Of a stretch of 64,000 nt of DNA, positions 22,148 through 35,107 are shown piece after piece. The notes under the pieces were generated by a model. The model was not told the DNA's origin and did not search any database. It saw nothing but the letters and a program-made list of their open reading frames with translations. The translations under genes and the position numbers were made by a program. The stretch is from contig NC_058522.1 of assembly GCF_904849725.1 (NCBI RefSeq), positions 231,917,084 to 231,981,083 on the forward strand, written 5' to 3'. The stretch's first letter is position 1, and each line of letters opens with the position of its first letter. This DNA comes from Hordeum vulgare subsp. vulgare. Taxonomy: Eukaryota; Streptophyta; Magnoliopsida; Poales; Poaceae.

Positions 22148-23235
22148 GTGAGCATCTCCCCTATCACCCCGTAGCCGTTGGATCTTAAACGTGAGTGTTA
22201 GATTAGAACCTGCGTACCCCTTCGGTTTTTACATAAAAACCGAACGGTTTTTCTCCACTTGATTTTAGCCAGAGAACTTTTGTTTACAATGCGGACGTTC
22301 GCCCGTTAGTCACCGCATCACACACTCCCTGACCAATCAGGAGCTCCCACGTACCCCCTTTGTTCGTTAGGATAGTTTTTCTTTTTCTGTTTTAGATTTA
22401 AAAACAGAGACAGTTTCTATTTTTTTTTCTTTATAACTTTTATTCTATATATCCAATGGAGTTGATTCTTTTTCCAGTAGATCACAATTTTTCTGTAGTT
22501 TTCGAAAACATATTATTTGCCTATGTTTGAAATATCAAAATTTGAATTCGATCAGATTTAGTTTAAACCTTGTTTTGCTTATTCTGAGAGTTTAAAAACA
22601 GCTTTTAATTTAGTTCTTTTGGCTATGATCACTAGTGATCTTATTTATCAGTGGTAAATATTTCAGAATTGTTTGAGTTTTTAACTCATAGTTTCTTGTG
22701 AGACAATTTCTGTTTCACCTCTTTTAGGAGTATGACTATAATTCTTTCTTTAGTTGTTTTTAAATTATTTTTCTTTTATATTTCAGAAATATTATGTTTT
22801 TGTTTCTGTTAGTTAACACTAGGTTTGCAACAAGTTTTGATTTTTATTTTATATGTTATCATGAAATCAATTCTAGTTCTCTAATAACTTGCAATTGGTT
22901 TCTCCACTGTTTCAAATCCCGTTTGGAAATACTTTCAAATAGTTTTGTGAGAAATACTTTATTTTATCTTAGTTAAATTTATATATTAGTTCCCTGTTAT
23001 TATTTTCCGTTGGACAAAAACTATTTAGTGTTTGATGTAGTAGAAGACTCCCTAGTCTTATTTGAAGTTTCTTTCGGATTCTTATTCGCTCCCTCTTTTG
23101 TTTTGATTGCTAGAATGATTGCTAGTATGAGTGCTTATGTGAATGATATGTTTGTTATATAGATTTCATCGGAGATTGACGAGTAGTCTATCAAGTTATT
23201 TCTCGAGAAATTCTTCTTCGTCAACATCACCAGGC
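22148..23235 (+). other. Possible leader intron and short exon in G1 5' LTR
   Basis: A donor-like CTGTGAGC (GT at 22148-22149) ends the GC-rich leader. A T-rich stretch of about 1 kb ends at ATATAG (23161-23162). The following 71 bases (23163-23233) end at CAG/GCAAGT, the consensus GC-type donor. In the 3' LTR the acceptor AG is changed to AT (near 28640) while the GC donor (28712) is kept. Confidence 0.4.
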
Positions 23236-24497
23236 AAGTCATTTGATCATGTATCACCTATGTTTCATGCATCGTAGTTCTACCATCCTATGCCCAATTG
23301 CATGCTGAGTAGGTACTTGGAAATTATGGTTACATATTGTAGTATCATGTGGTAGGCACCCAACAACCCCGTTACTAGGCCCGGGACGACAAATTTCATA
23401 TTGCTATGCTTGAGTAGACGGGATTCTGGTTGAGAGTTTATCATGAGTGATGCGAGGATACTTTAATAACCAAGACCGGTTAAGTCAAGACTTTTCAAGA
23501 CCTCGTGATGCAATGCAACTCTGGGTGAACGACGGTTGATCGGCTCCCTGGAGAAACCAGTGGATGACTCGGGATGCTGGAGACGGCCATGACATCTTGC
23601 GGAAAGCTTCACCCAGGCTCAAAGAGACGGACGGATATTTTCAAGACCCAAGGCTTACCTGCAGAGCCACAAGTCATTATGGGCTCTGGCTTGGTTGGAC
23701 AACACGGCAACTCTGGACAGGCGGTGCTAGCAGATGTAGAAGAACGGTAGGAATGGATGGGCACCGACAGGGATTCAGAGGGACCCGTTGAAAGACCATG
23801 TTTTGATCATCCGGTCTTCAAACACCCTGAAGTGCGAGGACATACTCGGAGGCGATCAAATCTTGTGGGGAACGTGTGCAAAACTCTGCAGAGTACTCAA
23901 ACCTAATCGATTAGCCGTGTCCACGGTCATGGACAACTTGACCCAAAGGAACTGAAGTTATCTGGAATTCTCAACACAAATAATAATATTGATGTGGGAA
24001 TTATTGACAACTCGGGTACGAGAACTGGTTGGCGGAACCATTTCATTAACAACCAACTACGTAGTAATATTTTGCTTTTAGCCCCTCTCTTGTTGTAGGA
24101 GAAAATTTGCTTTATGCTAAAACTTACAACACCACCTGCCATATATGCATATAGTATAGATGATATTTTACCCCCTCTCATATGTGACTTGCCGGCATAT
24201 TCAATATGTTGACCTACACGGCTGCAACGTCTTATGTTGCAGATATTTTTCTTCGACGAGTAAGAGTACGATTCAGGGTTACGGTCTACACTCAACTTGC
24301 CGTTGGTGTTTATTGGGACTCCACTCCCTTGACTGCTTCCGCTGAAATATTTAAGGTATATATCAGTTTTACGCTATTTACACGTGATTGCACTTTGATA
24401 TATACATTGATGTACTGTGTGTGTGCCAGCATACTGATCCAGGGATGGCACAGAAACACAGAGGCTTGACTCGTCTTGAGTCCGGTCGCTACAGAAA

Positions 24498-24510
24498 TGG
24501 TATCGGAGCA
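24498..24510 (+). other. Primer-binding site of G1 element, tRNA-Met type
   Basis: TGGTATCGGAGCA, four bases after the LTR end, matches the initiator tRNA-Met primer site TGGTATCAGAGC with one change (G for A). Confidence 0.8.
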
Positions 24511-24990
24511 CATGTTGACTGTAGGACGTGACCCTAGAAACTGGAAACTTCTTAGGATAGGATCTCTCAAAAATTTCTATTTTTCAAGAACACCTTTTAC
24601 TTCTCATCTCTTCTGATTTCATCAAACGTTCTCTCTCACCTCCAATAGTTAGACAATACCCTTACCCCTTCGACCTCATGAAGAATCAACTGAGTCCCAC
24701 TTCAAAGAAAAGTGGATTTCATCATGGATTGAAGAATTGAAGCTGCACCAATTGAAGACTCTCAAGACCCGAAGAATTCGAAGACCCTGAAGCGTTCGAA
24801 TATTTATATGACCATTAGAAGTCCAAACCCCTGTTATATACCCACGTTAGATACGATGATTTGTGAGTCGTCATTGGTGTGTGTTTTCCGACGGCCACAA
24901 ATAAAACCTATTCTCAAAAATATTGTTTGTATTGTGTGTATCTCCCTCCCTCTCTTACCCGTCTCATCCCCAAAACCTCAACCCTACCAG

Positions 24991-25452
24991 ATGGAGTATG
25001 AAGCTGGACTTGTAGTCTCTGGACCAATGACCCAACTAGAGGCTGAAATATGGATTCAGAACATGGAGAACCACTTCGGGAGCAACTTGATCTAAAGGAA
25101 GTATGAAGTGGAACACGCTCTTCAGTACTTTACACAAAGTGCTGCAATCTGGTGGAAAATGCATCATGCCATACAAGGATTTAGTGGAGCAGAAACCTGG
25201 GACGAATTCAAGAAGACTCTGTTAAGATCCCGTCTTATTCAGAAGTGCTATGATAATCTGAAGAAGAAGACTTGTGCATGCAAGATCTATGGAGAAATAG
25301 GACACACCCAGGAGGAACACAAGGATGGATGCACTCATTGTGAAGAAAATCACCCAGCTGAGGAATGCCCAACTAGTCAGGTGACTTGTTTCTTGTGTGA
25401 AGGAACCACCCACTACCCAGCGGCGTGTCACATTTACCCCAAGTATGCCTGA
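24991..25452 (+). pseudogene. gag: Short gag of G1 element with CCHC zinc knuckles and one stop
   Basis: The frame starts at MEYEAGLVV (24991) and runs to 25452 with a single in-frame TAA at 25093-25095. The first part has a short gag-like QLEAEIWIQNMENHF helix. The second part continues with HALQYFTQSAAIWWK and then a cysteine-rich tail: a first knuckle in which a Cys is replaced by Tyr (CKIYGEIGH), then CTHCEENHPAEEC and CFLCEGTTHYPAAC. Knuckles of this type bind genomic RNA. The product is far shorter than a normal gypsy gag and lacks most of the capsid. The PBS is 480 bases upstream. No protease or pol follows before the 3' LTR. Confidence 0.72.
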
Positions 25453-26297
25453 AACCCACAGACCCCGGGACTAACAAGGATCAAGTACTATCTTTTTGGA
25501 GAAGGAAACTTGTATCAGCAAACGTTTACTTAGGAGCATACGACAACTTGAGAGTGGTGAAGAAACGATAGATGTTTTGTTCAGCTTGCAGAACCAATGG
25601 ATTATCCGAACTTCGTTCGTGGACAAGAGAAATTCTGCAATGCTTGTGAGGATGCCCAAGTGTTAGAATACGAGATTCACTAAGCCTTATACAAGGTAAT
25701 GATTTCAGCGTGACATGGCTTGGCCACCATGACGACTTACTATTATCATTCTCTTGCTATTCGAAATGGTAAATCTGAGAGACTTACCCATAGTGAGAGA
25801 CGACGTTCTTTGAAGCTTTTGTTTAAGCCTTAGAATGGTATGATGAAAGCCCCATGTACATGGCATTTGTGTCATGCGTAAGAAATTTTACGGTGAGGAT
25901 GAAACCAAGACCCCTCTCTCGGCAGGATAACCACAAATGGTAGACCACCATGAGGACCATCGATATGTTATTTAGAATTGACCACGAAACTGGCAGTTAA
26001 GAAGACCTAGTAATGGAAGAAGCTTATATCAACGGAAGAGCACTCGATTTTGATGGAAAACATTATGAATATAACGGGAGAGCATCACCAAAGGATTTAA
26101 TATGAAGACTGTGCGATGTCAGTTACCAAAACCCTAGAGGATTGTTAAAATCTTAAGGGACCAGTATCTCTCATTTTAAGTGTGGTAGGATCTCGCTTTG
26201 TCGGAGGTTGGAATTGTTAGAAGACCCCCAAACCCTAACCTTTCTTTCTAGCCTCTTCGAATCTCGAGGACGAGATTCATTTTAAGTGTGGTAGATT
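25453..26297 (+). other. Non-coding 3' internal region and polypurine tract of G1
   Basis: No conserved domain is visible. The region ends with CTCGAGGACGAGATTC and AAGTGTGGTAGATT directly before the 3' LTR, the usual polypurine-tract position. AAGTGTGGTAG also occurs once earlier (about 26178), a small internal repeat. Confidence 0.65.
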
Positions 26298-29200
26298 TGT
26301 AACATCCCAAATTTTGGAATGTTAAAATAATTATTAGGTTGTTTGTTTGTTTGATTGAGTGATTAAAACTTGAGCGAAATTTGAAACTTTTCAAAAAATT
26401 TGAATGAGAGGGAATAAAATGACTTTCCCCTTCTCCGGTGAATTCAAATTCAATCAATTCAAAAGCAATGAGAGAAGAAGACATGACTTCTTCAACTATA
26501 AAGAATTTGAATGGAGTTTGCATTTGAGTTCTTTCAAATTTCTGCTTTTGCATTTCTATTTTTCTTCCCCGAGAAATACCGCGAAAATAATTCTTCCAAG
26601 CAAGAAAGAGCGGAGGAAAATGACCCTCCCAAATCAGGGGTATTTTTGAAAATCTTTGAGCCAAGAAAAAACCAAGTTTATGGAGAAAAATAATTGCAAA
26701 AAGAAACAAAGCCTTTAGGGATTTTCTGAAAAAAAAATATTTTTTTAAGTTCTTATTTTTGCCTTGGAAAAATGTTAATCGTGTAGAGATTTTTTTTTTC
26801 TGAAAATTTTGGTATATAATACCCCTATGTTTGGATTTTATTTTATTCCTTTTTATTATTTTTTACTTTCTGTTTTTGAAAAAAATAGAAAAGGAAACTT
26901 TTTCTTTATTTAGGAAAGCGCTTGAGCGCTTTATAGGAGATCTCGGCCGACCCCCCCACCCGGGATCTGATTCCCAACCGGATCGGTCAACCGACCGAAG
27001 CCCCCACCTCCCTCTCTCTCTGGCCAGCGGGCCCCACTAGCCGACCGACACCCTGCCCCGGCCACCCCTTCCTCTCGCTCGCTCCCTTCCTTCCCCGAGC
27101 CTGATCCCCTTCCTGCCTCACCGGAGCCGGCCGATTCCCTCCCGGATCTCTCTCCCCATCCCTCCCGAGACTCTCCCCTCGCCCCTATATAAGCCCACAC
27201 CTCCTCTACACCCCGCTCCCCTCGCCACCGCCCCTCTTCGCCGATCCAATCGCCCCTGCTGCAGTGCTCGCCGGAGCCGGAGCTCCCTAAGCTCCTACAG
27301 CTCGCTGTCGCGCCCCCCACGCCAACTGCCACCGCCAGGAGCTACCCCATCACCCCCGCACCCTATTTTCCACCCTAGGCCCTGAGCTCCACCGCCCCAC
27401 GCCACCGCCCGACGCCGCCGGAGCTCCGACCAGGAGCCGAAACTCCCTGGTCCCCTGCTGCATCGCCCCGGTCTCCTCTCGCCTCGCCGTCGCCTCCCTA
27501 GGACGCCGGAGCTTCTCCGCCTCCTCCCCGACACCCAGGACGCCGCCGGAGACCACCGGAGGCCCATCCCCGACCACCGCCACCTCACTGCCTCACCGGA
27601 GAAGACTCCACCACCGGCAGCCCCTGTGAGCATCTCCCCTATCAGCCCGTAGCCGTTGGATCTTAAACGTGCGCGTTAGATTAGAACCTGCGTACCCCTT
27701 TGGTTTTTAGATAAAAACCGAACGGTTTTCTCCACTTGATTTTAGCTAGAGAACTTTTGTTTACAATGCGGACGTTCACCCGTTAGTCACCGCAGCACAC
27801 ACTCCGTGACCAATCAGGAGCTGCCACGTACCCCCTTTGTTCATTAGGATAGTTTTTCTTTTTCTGTTTGAGATTTAAAAACAAAGACACTTTCTATTTT
27901 TTTTCTTTATAACTTTTATTCTATAGATCCAATGGAGTTGATTCTTTTTCCAGTAGATCACAATTTTTCTGTAGTTTTCGAAAACATATTATTTGCCTAT
28001 GTTTGAAATATCAAAATTTGAATTCGATCAGATTTAGTTTAAACCTTGTTTTGCTTATTCTAAGAGTTTAAAAATAGCTTTTAATTTAGTTCTTTTTCCT
28101 ACTGATCACTAGTGATCTTATTTATCAGTGGTAAAAATTTCAGAATTGTTTGAGTATTTTAGCTCATTGTTTCTTGTGAAACAATTTCTGTTTCACCTCT
28201 TTTAGGAGTATGACTATAATTCTTTCTTTAGTTGTTTTTAAATTATTTTTCTTTTATATTTCAGAAATATTATGTTTTTGTTTCTGTTAGTTAACACTAG
28301 GTTTGCAACAAGTTTTGATTTTTATTTTATATGTTATCATGAAATCAATTCTAGTTCTCTAATAACTTGCAATTGGTTTCTCCACTGTTTCAAATCCCGT
28401 TTGGAAATACTTTCAAATAGTTTTGTGAGAAATACTTTATTTTATCTTAGTTAAATTTATATATTAGTTCCCTGTTATTATTTTCCGTTGGACAAAAACT
28501 ATTTAGTGTTTGATGTAGTAGAAGACTCCCTAGTCTTATTTGAAGTTTCTTTCGGATTCTTATTCGCTCCCTCTTTTGTTTTGATTGCTAGAATGATTGC
28601 TAGTATGAGTGCTTATGTGAATGATATGTTTGTTATATATATTTCATCGGAGAGTGACGAGCAGTCTATCAAGTTATTTCTCGAGAAATTCTTCTTCGTC
28701 AACATCACCAGGCAAGTCATTTGATCATGTATCACCTATGTTTTATGCATCATAGTTCTACCATCCTATGCCCAATTGCATGCTGAGTAGGTACTTGGCA
28801 ATTATGGTTACATATTGTAGTATCATGTGGTAGGCACCCAACAACCCCGTTACTAGGCCCGGGATGACAAATTTCATATTGCTATGCTTGAGTAGACGGG
28901 ATTCTGGTTGAGAGTTTATCATGAGTGATGCGAGGATACTTTAATAACCAAGACCGGTTAAGTCAAGACTTTTCAAGACCTCGTGATGCAATGCAACTCT
29001 GGGTGAAGGACGGTTGATCGGCTCCCTGGAGAAACCAGTGGATGACCCGGGATGCTGGAGACGGCCATGACATCTTGCGGAAAGCTTCACCCAGGCTCAA
29101 AGAGACGGACGGATATTTTCAAGACCCAAGGCTTACCTGCAGAGCCACAAGTCATTATGGGCTCTGGCTTGGTTGGACAACGCGGCGACTCTGGATAGGC

Positions 29201-29968
29201 GGTGCTAGCAGATGTAGAAGAACGGTAGGAATGGATGGGCACCGACAGGGATTCAGAGGGACCCGTTGAAAGACCATGTTTTGATCATCCGGTCTTCAAA
29301 CACCCTGAAGTGCGAGGACATACTCGGAGGCGATCAAATCTTGTGGGGAACGTGTGCAAAACTCTGCAGAGTACTCAAACCTAATCGATTAGCCGTGTCC
29401 ACGGTCATGGACAACTTGAGCCAAAGGAACTGAAGTTATCTGGAATTCTCAACACAAATAATAATATTGATGTGGGAATTATTGACAACTCGGGTACGAG
29501 AACTGGTTGGCGGAACCATTTCATTAACAACCAACTACGTAGTAATATTTTTCTTTTAGCCCCTCTCTTGTTGTAGGAGAAAATTTGCTTTACGCTAAAA
29601 CTTATAACATCACCTGCCATATATGCATGTAGTATAGATGATATTTTACCCCCTCTCATATGTGACTTGCCGGCATATTCAATATGCTGACCTACACGGC
29701 TGCAACGTCTTATGTTGCAGATATTTTTCTTCGACGAGTAAGAGTATGATTCAGGGTTACGGTCTACACTCAACTTGCCGTTGGTGTTTATTGGGACTCC
29801 ACTCCCTTGACTGCTTCTGCTGAAATATTTAAGGTATATATCAGTTTTACGCTATTTACATGTGATTGCACTTTGATATATACATTGATGTACTGTGTGT
29901 GCCAGCATACTGATCCAGGGATGGCACAGAAACACAGAGCTTGACTCGTCTTGAGTCGGGTCGCTACA
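26298..29968 (+). repeat. 3' LTR of G1 element
   Basis: This direct repeat of 20814-24493 has the same termini and promoter elements (inverted repeat 26915-26932, TATA 27186-27193). A few substitutions and indels separate the two LTRs. Confidence 0.92.
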
Positions 29969-29973
29969 TAACC
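29969..29973 (+). repeat. Right target-site duplication of G1 element
   Basis: TAACC matches 20809-20813. The W1 5' LTR resumes at 29974. Confidence 0.9.
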
Positions 29974-31433
29974 TATTAACCCAGTGCCTAGTGCGACTTG
30001 GTGTTCTCTGCATGTTTTTCACTTTTCAGGTTTTCAATACCAAACGAAGTCCAATTGACCCGAAACTTTCCGTAGATTTTTTCTGGACCAAAAGATGACC
30101 AATGAGTATGAGAAGATGGCTGGGGGCCACCTGAGGACCCCGCAAGCCAAAATGACACAACCTGGGAGGGTCGCGCCCTGTTGTCTTGTGGGCCTCTTGA
30201 GGCTCTCTCGACTCCATTATCTTGCTTATGAATTCTCATGTATCCCCAAATGCCTAAAGGCAGTCCCAAAACACTTTTTTATGCCGCCACAAGTCTCTGT
30301 TCCGACGGGAGGCTACCTAGAGCTCCGTTCCGGCATCCTGCCGGAGGGGGATAAACCACGGAGGGCCTCTTCATCAACCTTTCTTCCATCATGATGATGT
30401 GTGAGTAGTTTACCACAGACCTACGGGTCCATGTATAGTACCTAGATGACAATCTCTCTCTCTTTCTCTCTATTGATCTTCAATACAATGATCATCGCAT
30501 CTTTGCTTTGATCCATATTATGTAATCCTTTTGTGCGGTGCGTTTGTTGGGATCCGATGAATTGTGGGTTTATATTCAGATTATTCATGAAAAATATTTT
30601 AATCTTCTCTGAATTCTAATATGATTTATATGTGCATGATTATGATATCTTTGTAATTCTCTCTGATCTATTGAAATAGTTTGGCCAACTCGATTGATAT
30701 TTATTCGGTGAGAGTGGTGCGTTGTAGTATCTTCAACCTGGCGAGTTTCTATATCCCTGTTATAGAAGTAGACAAGATGTGTCTTTGTGTTGCTGCTACT
30801 AAGGATGACACGATGGGGTTGATTCATATTGTTTGATTTTATTACACATCATGTCATCGTTATCCATGCATTACTATGTTTACTTAATACTCTAGATGCA
30901 TGCTGGATAGCGGTCGATGAGTGGAGTAATAGTAATAGGTGTAGCATGAGTAGGCCTATTTTTTATGGATGTGATGAATATATACAAATGATCATCGTCG
31001 TGAATATCGCATAACTATCCGCTTTCTATCAATTGCCCAACAATAATTTGTTTACCCATCGTATGTTGTTTTCATGAGAGATGCCATTAGGGAAAACTAT
31101 GGCCCCGGGATCTATTCACCATATATTTACAAAACCTTCAATACCATGCTGCCATTTACTTGTTTTCATTTTATTTTGCAATTTACAATTATCTACACAT
31201 CTCACGTGCTCGCAAATAACGAGACCAAGGGGATTGACAACCCTCTTGCCCACGTTGGGTGCAAGTTGTTTGTTCTTTTGTGTGCAGTTGCTGAAGATGG
31301 TTGTTGATATTCCTATTGGTTTGAGAAACCTTAGTTTCATAACTGAGGGAAATACTTACCCACATTGCGATGTGACAACATGTTCCTCTTCATGGGAAAC
31401 CCAACGCAGATCACAAGTATCAGGGAGGAATTC

Positions 31434-31450
31434 TGGTGCTGTTGCCGCGG
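31434..31450 (+). other. Primer-binding site of W1, tRNA-Asp type
   Basis: TGGTGCTGTTGCCGCGG lies 11 bases after the LTR end at 31422. It is a mutated form of the tRNA-Asp site seen in the other Athila-type elements here. Confidence 0.7.
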
Positions 31451-31586
31451 AATATCATCACCAACTACCAAGTATCTTCACAATATTTTTTAGTCACTTG
31501 TCCCTCTTTTTATTTGCTGGTATATTTAGTTTGTCTGATAAAAAAATATTTATCTTTTCTTGTTACTAGTTTTCCCGTTTGAAGTC

Positions 31587-32243
31587 ATGGCTAGTTCATT
31601 CTTTGTTCGCATTACTCCTAATAATGAAGTTGTCAATTTTAAACAAAGGGGAGGAGAAATTTTGAAAGATGCATGGTACACGATTTGCTACGCTCAAAAT
31701 AAAGCAACTAATAAGCTATTCACCACTACCTTGCTTCATAATTTTTATGTTGGTGTGACAACTTGGTATAGGTTTGTCCTCGACACCATCACCGGCGGGA
31801 ACTTTTTAATCTGTCACACTTTGGATGCCTATAATGCTATTGAAAATCTTGTTGGAACACCACCCATTATTACTAATGAAACCAATTTAACCTTGGAGCA
31901 TATTATGCAAAGGGTTGATGATATTGAAAGGAAAATTATTACTAATGAACCAATTGAGTAGTTAGATAAAAACTGCATAACCATATCACTCAACTTGGGT
32001 CACGTGTAGGAATGAGTTTGAAAACTTTAAAGGAAAAAGATACTATTATTGATGAGAGGGTAGAACATGGTTTGAGTAGAATAGATGAAATATAGGAGGT
32101 GATTGACAAAGTGGGTTCCACCTTCACACCATCTAAAACTAATGCTAGTACCTCTCGAAACAAAAGTCCCAAGTTCATATACATTCCTAAGAACGTTAGT
32201 ACACCTCCTACCAAAAGAAACGAGATCTCAAAATGATTAGTGT
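31587..32243 (+). pseudogene. Gag-like ORF of W1, broken
   Basis: The preferred start is MASSFFVRITPNNEVV at 31587. An upstream in-frame ATG at 31560 falls in the leader. The 125-residue open part ends at 31961 and contains LTLEHIMQRVDDIERKI, a probable coiled coil. After a frame change the reading continues from about 32012 with a charged helix (KTLKEKDTIIDERVEHGL) and a basic Ser/Pro-rich tail to about 32243. I recognise it as the kind of short gag-like protein found in non-autonomous Athila-lineage elements, but no catalytic or zinc-knuckle motif is present. It lies 137 bases after the PBS. Confidence 0.5.
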
Positions 32244-35107
32244 TCACCCCAACTTTATAAACCTGATAAAAGATCCTATTCTCAAGCCCCCTATTGTTCA
32301 TATTATCCATGGTTGTGTTACTAAGGATCTTGATGTCAAAGATGATAACACTTGAAACTATGCAATATGCCTAGCTAGGGGCGTAAAACAATAGCGCTTG
32401 TTGGGAGGCAGCCCAATAATTAACTTCATTTTTTCTTTTACTTTATGTTTGTTTGTGATAACATGATTGTTGATACTATAATGATTGTGTTTTTATGTTT
32501 TAATTAGTGCTTGTGCCAAGTAAATCCTTCGGGGTGATTTGTATGATGAGTATAGTTGATACGGTACAAAAACAGAAACTTTAACGTTCACTTCAGAACT
32601 TCTCTGATTTTACTGGAACATCATTTTAAGATGAATTATTTACACGGTACTTATCTAAAAATTCTTCGGGTCGTGCTAATTTTTTGGAATTTCTTGATTT
32701 ACATAAGTATGGCAATTAAATGTATCTGCACAAATTGTTCGATTTTATGCATATTCTATTTTTGCTTGCATAGTTTGCTTGTTTTGATTACGCTATGGAT
32801 TGTATCAGGGGTATAAGCCACGGAGAATTCATAATACAGTAATTTATGCTAAAATAAAATAAGAATCAACTTATATAAAGTATTTGATATGTTGCTTATA
32901 CTAACGTATCTCACAAAATTTTGTTGAGTTTTAAGTGATTAAAGTTTTCAAGTTTTGGGTATTATCACGATGGACAAAGAAATGACGAGTAGCAAAAACC
33001 TAAGCTTGGGGATGTCCAAGGCACACCAAGGTAATATTATAGGAATACTCTAGAATGTAATGTTGGGTATGCCCTCGAAAGCATCCCCTCTTTCGTCTCA
33101 ATCCATCGGTATATCACTTGGAGCTACATTTTTATTCATCACATGATATGAATTTTGCTTGGGGCGTCGTTTGCTTTTGTTTACTTTTACTTTTAGTTTG
33201 CCAAAATCATCGTTTGTTGGACACACCTATTTGAGAGACACACACCATCATCATAATTTGTTAGAATATTCTATGCGCTTCACTTATAGCTTTTGAGCTT
33301 AGAAGTTGCTCTAGTACTTCACTTATATCTTTTTGAGCATGGTGGTGGAGTGTATATTTTTTAGAAATATTATGCTCTCGTACTTCACTTATATTTGTTT
33401 GAGAGTTAAATAAATAGTGACTATAATTTGCATGGGTCATAAGACTAGACCAAAAATAATAGGTGTTCAACGGGTGATAATTAAATCCATCATGTACCAC
33501 ATATAGGGAAATTATGGGTTAACGATATTGATGTGGTGATATGAAAAAGGTGTGAGTGAATTATTATTAATTCAGATAGGTGTTGATATTAAGAGATATT
33601 AAATTCTTGTTCTTTTTAAAAATTAAAAAGGTATGGTGATTATGTGTTAGCATTTCTATTCCTCGTTGAAATCCTAGTGTTTTTTCGAGTCGGGGGTGCA
33701 CGATGGTTAACTCCTACCAACCCCCTCCCTCGGGGCATATGAGTAGTACTTTGATTTGTGATAAAACTAATAAAACTTTGCAATAAGTATATGAGTTCTT
33801 TATGACTAATGTGAGAACACGGATATACACAATCTCACCTACTCATATTTGCTAGCCTCTTCGGTACCGTGCATTGCCCATTCTCACCTCAAGGATCGGT
33901 GCAACTTTCGCTGGTGCATCTAAACCCCATGACATGACACGCTCTGTTGCACATAAGCATCATATATATTCCTCAAAACAGCCAGCAAACCTAACTATCA
34001 TGGCATTCCCATAGCCATTCCGAGATATATTTCCATGCAAATTCCATCGTCACTTCAGATTACTAGTTCGTTCATCATCATATTGCTTTGCATGATCATA
34101 TAAAGCTGACATAGTATTTGCGGCAAAGACACCGTTCATCATATTTTCGTTAATGTCATGATAGATGTTTGCACATCCTGGTACACCGCCAGAGGCATTC
34201 ATACAGAGTCATACCGTCCTATGAGTCTTCATATTGAGTTGTAAGTAAATAAAAGTATGATGTTCATCATTATTAGAGCATTGTCCCAGTGAGGAAATAA
34301 AAATTGGGGACGCCAAATGAGCCCACCATAAAAAATGAACGGGACAAAAAGAGAGAAGGGAATTTGCTACTATTATTTACCCCAGTTGTGCCTCAAAGTG
34401 GCACATTGTTATTCAAATAGAGAGTCTCATGTTATACCATTCATATTCTAGTGGGAATCACTTTTTCATAAACTTGGCTTGTATATTCCAGTGACGGGAT
34501 TCCTCAAATGCCCGAGGTCTTCATGAGCAAGCAAGTTGGATACACACCCCACATAGCTTCAGTTCAGCTTTCGTACACATATAGCTCTAGTGCATCATTT
34601 GCATGGAAATCCCTACTCCTTCATCGACATCTATCAACAGGAATCCCCATAGCTCGCTGGTACGCCTAGTTGGTGTGAGACTATCTTCTCCACTTTTTAC
34701 CCCTTTTGATACCTACCACCATATTCTATTCCACCTATATGCTATGTCCAATGGTTCTCCCTCATTTATTGCGTGAAGAATAAAAAGTTGATGCATATTG
34801 AAAAATATGATCCAATTGCCTGACTTGGGCACTGTGGTGCTTGACATTTGTATTAATGTGGTGAAGATGGAGCCATGCGTTGCTAATATAATAAGATGAA
34901 CGGGGTAAAAACAATCTTTGGGGATCGTGTACTTTCAAAGATTAATGATTTTGTTGCTTATACTTATAAGCATTAATGTTTGTTAATTCATCGTTTCTCA
35001 ATGAGCATACATGATAAGGTTACATAATGGGTAGCATGTCACATTAAAAATTCTATTTTTATCGTTTACCTACACGAGGGCGAGAAGAAATTAAGGTGGT
35101 GGATGCT
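32244..35107 (+). other. Non-coding 3' internal region of W1
   Basis: These 2.9 kb of AT-rich sequence show no conserved coding region on either strand. The phrase TTGTTGGGAGGCAGCCCAAT (about 32400) and AAGCTTGGGGATG (about 33002) are short conserved marks of this element group. 33240-33560 is homologous to 5006-5399. The end before the LTR (TTAAGGTGGTGGATGC) is the probable polypurine tract. Confidence 0.65.

Larger units (their letters stand above)
20814..24493 (+). repeat. 5' LTR of G1 element
   Basis: This direct repeat pairs with 26298-29968. It contains a perfect inverted repeat at 21427-21444, a run of 16 C, a TATA box at 21709-21716, a GC-rich leader ending near 22147, a T-rich stretch of about 1 kb and a downstream block shared with 1000-2307. 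Long open frames on both strands in the GC-rich leader are compositional. Confidence 0.92.
20814..29968 (+). mobile_element. Young G1 gypsy-type element, complete (9.2 kb)
   Basis: The LTRs at 20814-24493 (3680 bp) and 26298-29968 (3671 bp) both start TGTAACATCCCAAATTTT and end GTCGCTACA. They are nearly identical, apart from sparse substitutions and length changes in homopolymer runs, and exact TAACC duplications flank the element. The internal domain is only 1.8 kb, with a tRNA-Met primer site and a broken gag, and no pol. This is the most recent insertion visible in the nest, since it interrupts W1, which interrupts H. Confidence 0.92.

Noticed and set aside
21354..22174. Long overlapping open frames on both strands (up to 162 codons), repeated at 26931-27633
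   Set aside because: They lie in the GC-rich leader of the G1 LTRs, are rich in Gly, Arg, Pro and Ser from base composition, and have frame changes between the two LTR copies.
24498..24510. tRNA-like match
   Set aside because: It is a primer-binding site complementary to only the 3' end of a tRNA; no cloverleaf follows. The same holds at 3473, 8467, 41061 and 50765.
25471..25659. Short minus-strand open frame in the G1 internal region
   Set aside because: No conserved residues, and it overlaps the degraded downstream part of the element.
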